Shown here piece by piece: positions 6,289-9,135 of a stretch of DNA of 9,135 nt (position 1 is the stretch's first letter; the number at the start of each line of letters is the position of its first letter). A program made the translations under genes and the position numbers. The notes below the pieces were generated by a model. It was not told the origin of the DNA. It did not search any database and worked only from the letters and a program-made list of their open reading frames with translations. This DNA is from Thermoplasmata archaeon (lineage in GTDB: Archaea > Thermoplasmatota > Thermoplasmata > Lutacidiplasmatales > UBA184). Location of the stretch: positions 1 through 9,135 of the forward strand of contig JAKIWU010000046.1 of assembly GCA_022749905.1 (NCBI GenBank), written 5' to 3'.

Positions 6289-7230
6289 CTAGTCCTCTCG
6301 CTCGACCGAGCGTGCCATCCGGACTCCCTGGGCGATGAGCGCGGTGAGCCCGAGCAGCATTCCGAGTCCGCCGAGCCCAGCGAGAAGGGGAAACGGCGTT
6401 GCGATCCCGAGGACGAACAAGGCGACCGGCGCGCCGGCCGCCGCCGCTGCTCCTGCGGCTCCCACGGCGGGTCGCGAGTTGCGGGCGATGGTGAGGACGC
6501 CGGCCAGGGCGATCGTCAGCCCGATCGCGAGCAGGACCGCCGAGGAGAGGAGGTTCGCAATGAACTCCTCGAGGTTCGAGAACGAGGCGCCGGCGAGCGC
6601 CGACTCCTGCGTCACGTTGCTCGACGGCGAACCGTACGTGAGGGTGATGCCAAGCGGATCGGCGTCGGTCCCGGACGACGCATAGACGGACGAGACAAAG
6701 GTGATGGCGTGGGCCGGCGCATAGCCTCGAGCGGAGACGTCGAGCGTGACGCGGCCCGGGGCTAGTCCGCCGATCCGGAAGGCCCCGGCTGCGTCCGACA
6801 TCGTCGTTCCGACGAGGCCCCGCTCATCGTGCACGACGATCGTCGCCCCCGGGATGTAGAACGGGCCGTTGGGGAGTCCGCCCGTCTCGATGCTCCCCCG
6901 CACCGCGTAGGGACCGGGACCGAACGCGAACGCTCCCTCGAGGACGAGGGCGATCGCGACCCCGGCGAGGAGGACGCTCGCGGCGACGAGCACCACGAGC
7001 GAGAGGGTTCGCAGACTTCCGGAAGCGCGGGGAACCGGCGGGAGCGCGGGGTAAAGATGCGGATAGACCTCCCACGAGAAGAGGGGCGGGGGATCGCGCG
7101 GATGCACCACCGCGACCGGTCGACCGCAGCTCGGGCACGCAACCCAGGTCGCCGACACCGCAACCGGCGAGGTGGCAACGAGGAGCCGCCCGCACGCCGT
7201 GCACCGGAGCGGCACCGGCTCGGCGAACAC
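6289..7230 (-). CDS. Membrane protein: zinc ribbon, TM helix, carboxypeptidase-regulatory-like domain, three TM helices
   Basis: This 313-residue protein is of unknown function. Order of parts: a CxxC...CxxC zinc ribbon (C10, C13, C32, C35) within RCTACGRL and ACPSCGRPV; a Pro-rich linker; TM1 at about 74-98; a carboxypeptidase-regulatory-like beta-sandwich (about 108-175) with SIETGG, GATIVVHDERG, TTMSDAAGAFRIGGLAPG and VTLDVSARGYAPA; a Ser/Thr-rich stretch; then TM2 about 224-249, TM3 about 258-278 and TM4 about 281-303; and a short charged tail (SVERED). By the positive-inside tendency the ribbon is probably cytosolic and the beta-sandwich outside. The start is GTG, and no in-frame ATG nearby would keep the zinc ribbon. 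It faces away from the DUF99 gene with 30 bases between starts, so its promoter must lie in that gap or within DUF99 codons. I do not recognise a named family for the whole chain. Confidence 0.82.
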   Translation of the reverse strand: MFAEPVPLRCTACGRLLVATSPVAVSATWVACPSCGRPVAVVHPRDPPPLFSWEVYPHLYPALPPVPRASGSLRTLSLVVLVAASVLLAGVAIALVLEGAFAFGPGPYAVRGSIETGGLPNGPFYIPGATIVVHDERGLVGTTMSDAAGAFRIGGLAPGRVTLDVSARGYAPAHAITFVSSVYASSGTDADPLGITLTYGSPSSNVTQESALAGASFSNLEEFIANLLSSAVLLAIGLTIALAGVLTIARNSRPAVGAAGAAAAAGAPVALFVLGIATPFPLLAGLGGLGMLLGLTALIAQGVRMARSVERED

Positions 7231-7260
7231 GCCCGTCGAAGGAGCCGTGGCGTCTTAGCC

Positions 7261-7923
7261 TTGCGCCGCGCGCTCGCGAAGGAGCATCTTCGCGTCCTCG
7301 GCGTGGACGATGGGCCGTTCACGCGGCGCCACCGGTACGCACCGATCGCGGTGGTCGCGATGAGCCTCCCGGGATCGATCGAGGCGGTCCTCAGTGGACG
7401 CGTGCGGGTCGATGGCCGGGACGCGACGGAACGGATCCTGGAACTCCTGCGCTCGTCCCCGTATCTCGAGGGATCACGGGCCGTCCTTCTCGACGGGATC
7501 TCGGTGGGAGGGTTCAATCTGATCGACCTCGACCGGCTCCACCGCGCTCTCGGACGCCCGGTGGTGGCGGTCACGCGCCGGCCGCCGGATTTCCCCTCGA
7601 TCCGCGCGGCGCTCGCCCGCTACTTCGCTTCCGATTTCCGCCGCCGCTGGAGGCTCGTGCGCGCCCACCGGCCGTTCGCGCTGGGCTCGGACGGACTCCC
7701 ACTCTGGCTCACGAGCGTCGGGGCGAAGCGGCAGGAGGCCCGCGTCCTCGTCCGTCGCAGCATCGTCGTGGGCTACTGGCCGGAACCGCTCCGGCTCGCG
7801 CGCCTCGTCGCTCGCAGCCTTCGCCAAGGAGCGCTCTCCGGGCCCCGTGCGCGGGGATCGGCCCGGAGGGCCCGTCCGAGTATCAGGGCCCGGACATCGT
7901 CACGAGGGTCTCGGTCCCCTTGA
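7261..7923 (+). CDS. DUF99 / UPF0215 family protein (endonuclease V homolog)
   Basis: This 220-residue protein of unknown function belongs to the mainly archaeal UPF0215 group (COG1628), described as distantly related to endonuclease V in the RNase H-like fold. Recognisable blocks are HLRVLGVDDGPF (9-20), VDGRDATERI, AVLLDGISVGGFNLIDL (74-90), VVAVTRRPPD (101-110) and the terminal PEPLRLARLVARSL (174-187). Asp16/Asp17 and Asp78 are candidate metal ligands by analogy, which is inference. The start is uncertain: the frame has no ATG or GTG before VDDGPF. TTG at 7261 gives a family-like N-terminus but has its nearest GAAGGAG 16 bases upstream. The last about 30 residues are Arg/Ser-rich, lie past the conserved domain, and overlap the 3' end of the convergent gene. 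Confidence 0.85.
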   Translation: MRRALAKEHLRVLGVDDGPFTRRHRYAPIAVVAMSLPGSIEAVLSGRVRVDGRDATERILELLRSSPYLEGSRAVLLDGISVGGFNLIDLDRLHRALGRPVVAVTRRPPDFPSIRAALARYFASDFRRRWRLVRAHRPFALGSDGLPLWLTSVGAKRQEARVLVRRSIVVGYWPEPLRLARLVARSLRQGALSGPRARGSARRARPSIRARTSSRGSRSP

Positions 7924-8119
7924 TCCCGGGAACCCTGCGGATCCGGTTCACGACCACGTCGAGGGCTTCGTTGATGTGGGGGGCCTGGATCTTGAGGATG
8001 AGATCGAACGGACCGGTGACGGCCTCGACCTCGACGACGTTCGGCTCGGAGCGCAGGCGGCGTTGCACGTCCTCGAGCTTCCCTACCTCGGTCTCGATGA
8101 GAAGATAGAGCGTCTCCAT
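7883..8119 (-). CDS. Stand-alone AsnC/Lrp ligand-binding (RAM) domain protein
   Basis: This 78-residue protein consists only of the alpha/beta effector-binding domain of Lrp/AsnC regulators. The pattern is METLYLLIETEVGKLEDVQRRL, then NVVEVEAVTGPFDLILKIQAP (the conserved turn GPFDL), a helix INEALDVVVNRIRRVPGI, and the final strand ETLVTMS. No helix-turn-helix DNA-binding domain precedes it: the open frame upstream of the ATG is Arg/Pro-rich and unlike a winged helix. Such single-domain proteins form oligomers and are thought to bind amino acids or pair with full-length Lrp members. The ATG at 8119 gives the family start; only a weak GAGG lies next to it. Its stop lies inside the convergent DUF99 gene. 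Confidence 0.9.
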   Translation of the reverse strand: METLYLLIETEVGKLEDVQRRLRSEPNVVEVEAVTGPFDLILKIQAPHINEALDVVVNRIRRVPGIKGTETLVTMSGP

Positions 8120-8192
8120 GCCTCGTGCCCCGACGTGCGGGCCGACAGATGAAGCTGACGTCGGCCGTCGGTGGGAACCCCGGGTTCGGCAA

Positions 8193-8201
8193 GCCTTAAG
8201 C
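8193..8201 (+). promoter_or_regulatory. Candidate TATA-like element upstream of cysS
   Basis: GCCTTAAGC is centred about 30 bases before the cysS ATG at 8227, which would place a start site around 8220-8223 and give a nearly leaderless message. The core CTTAAG is its own reverse complement, so it could also serve the divergent RAM-domain gene with a leader of about 50 bases. It is a weaker match to box A than the element upstream of uL3, and is proposed from position and local AT content. Confidence 0.45.
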
Positions 8202-8226
8202 ACCACTCTTGGCCAGCGAGGGAACC

Positions 8227-9135
8227 ATGGAGCTTCGGCTCCGGGTTCCGCCGGACGGCGGTCTCCGGGCGGTTCGTCGACCGGGGTCGAAGACCGTCCG
8301 GATCTACGTCTGCGGTCCAACGGTGTACGGCGACGCCCACGTCGGTCACGGCCGGACCTACCTCGTCTTCGACACGGTCCGTCGCCATCTCGAGGCGAAC
8401 GGCCAGCGCGTCCGTCTCGTCATGAACATCACCGACTTCGAGGACCGGATCTTCGAGCGGGCGCGCACGCTCGGTACCCCCTGGCGTGCCCTCGCCCGGC
8501 AGGCGGAACGCCGGTTCCTCGCCGAGCTCGCCCGCCTGAACCTCCTCCCGCCGCAGGTGACGCCGCGCGCGAGTGAACACATCGGAGAGATGCGCACCGT
8601 CGGCAAACGCCTGCAGCGCGCGGGGTGCGTCCACCGGGAGGGAGGGGACCTCGTCTACCACCCGAGCCGCTCCCACCCCTCGAGCCGACCGCTCGTCGTG
8701 GACCTCGCGAGTCGCGTCGTCCCAGAGCCGGATTCCACGGGCGGCACCCCCGATGAATCGAACCTGCGAGAGTTCGCGATCTGGCAAGCCCCGCGACCGG
8801 GCGGCCCCCGGTGGCCCAGCCCCTGGGGTCCGGGGACCCCGGGGTGGCACCTCGAGTGCTACGTGATGGCCCGCAAGTACCTCGGGCTCCCGGTCGATCT
8901 GCACGGCGGCGGCAGGGATCTCATGTTCCCCCACCATTACGCGGAGAACGAGATCGCCGAGACCCTCGACCACCGACCGTTCGCGCGGCGCTTCCTCCAC
9001 ACCGCGTTCGTGCTCCAGGATGGCGAGAAGATGGCGAAGTCGACGGGACATCTCGTGCGCCTGCGAACCGCGATCGATCTCGCGGGCGCCGGAGCGGTCC
9101 GCTGGTACCTCCTCTCACGCCATTATGCGGCGGGA
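8227..9135 (+). CDS. cysS: Cysteinyl-tRNA synthetase, N-terminal 303 codons (runs off the window)
   Basis: This class I aminoacyl-tRNA synthetase charges tRNA-Cys with cysteine. Seen in order: YVCGPTVYGDAHVGHGRTYLVFD (from 27, with zinc ligand C29 and the HIGH-type motif HVGH at 38-41); NITDFEDRI (68-75); the CP region; PRWPSPWGPGTPGWHLEC (195-211, ligand C211); DLHGGGRDLMFPHH (224-237, ligand H236) followed by YAENEIAE; and the KMSKS-type loop GEKMAKSTG (266-274). Compared with the usual FPHHENE there are two extra residues, and DFED replaces the common DIDD. The ATG has GAGGG 4 bases upstream. The anticodon-binding C-terminal part lies beyond the window. The mycothiol ligase MshC is a relative, but the retained zinc residues and archaeal context favour CysRS. 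Confidence 0.93.
   Translation, partial: MELRLRVPPDGGLRAVRRPGSKTVRIYVCGPTVYGDAHVGHGRTYLVFDTVRRHLEANGQRVRLVMNITDFEDRIFERARTLGTPWRALARQAERRFLAELARLNLLPPQVTPRASEHIGEMRTVGKRLQRAGCVHREGGDLVYHPSRSHPSSRPLVVDLASRVVPEPDSTGGTPDESNLREFAIWQAPRPGGPRWPSPWGPGTPGWHLECYVMARKYLGLPVDLHGGGRDLMFPHHYAENEIAETLDHRPFARRFLHTAFVLQDGEKMAKSTGHLVRLRTAIDLAGAGAVRWYLLSRHYAAG

Noticed and set aside
8120..8320. Extension of the RAM-domain frame upstream to make a full Lrp with a DNA-binding domain
   Set aside because: The added residues are Arg/Pro/Ser-rich with no helix-turn-helix pattern and run antisense into the cysS start and its promoter region.
8083..9051. Long minus-strand frame opposite cysS
   Set aside because: It is the antisense shadow of a gene with clear CysRS motifs and shows no recognisable domain of its own.

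Overview
The window looks like a high-GC archaeal chromosome segment. The ribosomal proteins are of the archaeal/eukaryotic type: uL3 has the MARHRPRRGSL N-terminus, uL2 and uS19 are archaeal in form, and uL23 is short and ends in SAEDI...GVF. A DUF99/UPF0215 gene, found mainly in archaea, is present. Promoter-like elements are TATA boxes rather than -35/-10 pairs. A GC-rich member of the Thermoplasmatota would fit, but that placement is inference from general impression and not from a diagnostic marker.

Region 1 (1-4426, minus strand) is the start of the archaeal S10/spc-type ribosomal protein operon. It is transcribed right to left in the order uL3, uL4, uL23, uL2, uS19, uL22, uS3, then the first codons of a probable uL29 at the window edge. 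Gaps run from a 4-base overlap to 12 bases, including two ATGA overlaps and one TAGTG overlap, so translational coupling is likely. A TATA box (CTTATATA) lies about 50 bases upstream of uL3.

Region 2 (4427-6262) is the divergent intergenic region followed by two plus-strand genes. The first is a PLP-dependent threonine/serine ammonia-lyase family enzyme without a regulatory domain. The second is a DUF2203 protein with a clear Shine-Dalgarno site. The TATA element at 4476-4483 reads as TATATAAG on the plus strand and CTTATATA on the minus strand, so it could serve both directions.

Region 3 (6289-8119) holds a minus-strand membrane protein (zinc ribbon, TM helix, carboxypeptidase-regulatory-like domain, three further TM helices). 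Facing away from it is a plus-strand DUF99/UPF0215 protein, whose 3' end overlaps a convergent minus-strand gene for a stand-alone AsnC/Lrp ligand-binding (RAM) domain protein.

Region 4 (8227-9135, plus) is the N-terminal 303 codons of cysteinyl-tRNA synthetase, which runs off the window. Its catalytic signatures are present, but the zinc-site neighbourhood and the CP region are divergent.

The genes are mostly core translation machinery plus small conserved archaeal genes of unknown function. I see no mobile element, CRISPR array, rRNA or tRNA, and no clear evidence of a new defence or biosynthetic system. The most interesting items are the membrane protein architecture, the CysRS motif changes, the compact divergent and convergent junctions around DUF99, and the possibly bidirectional TATA element.
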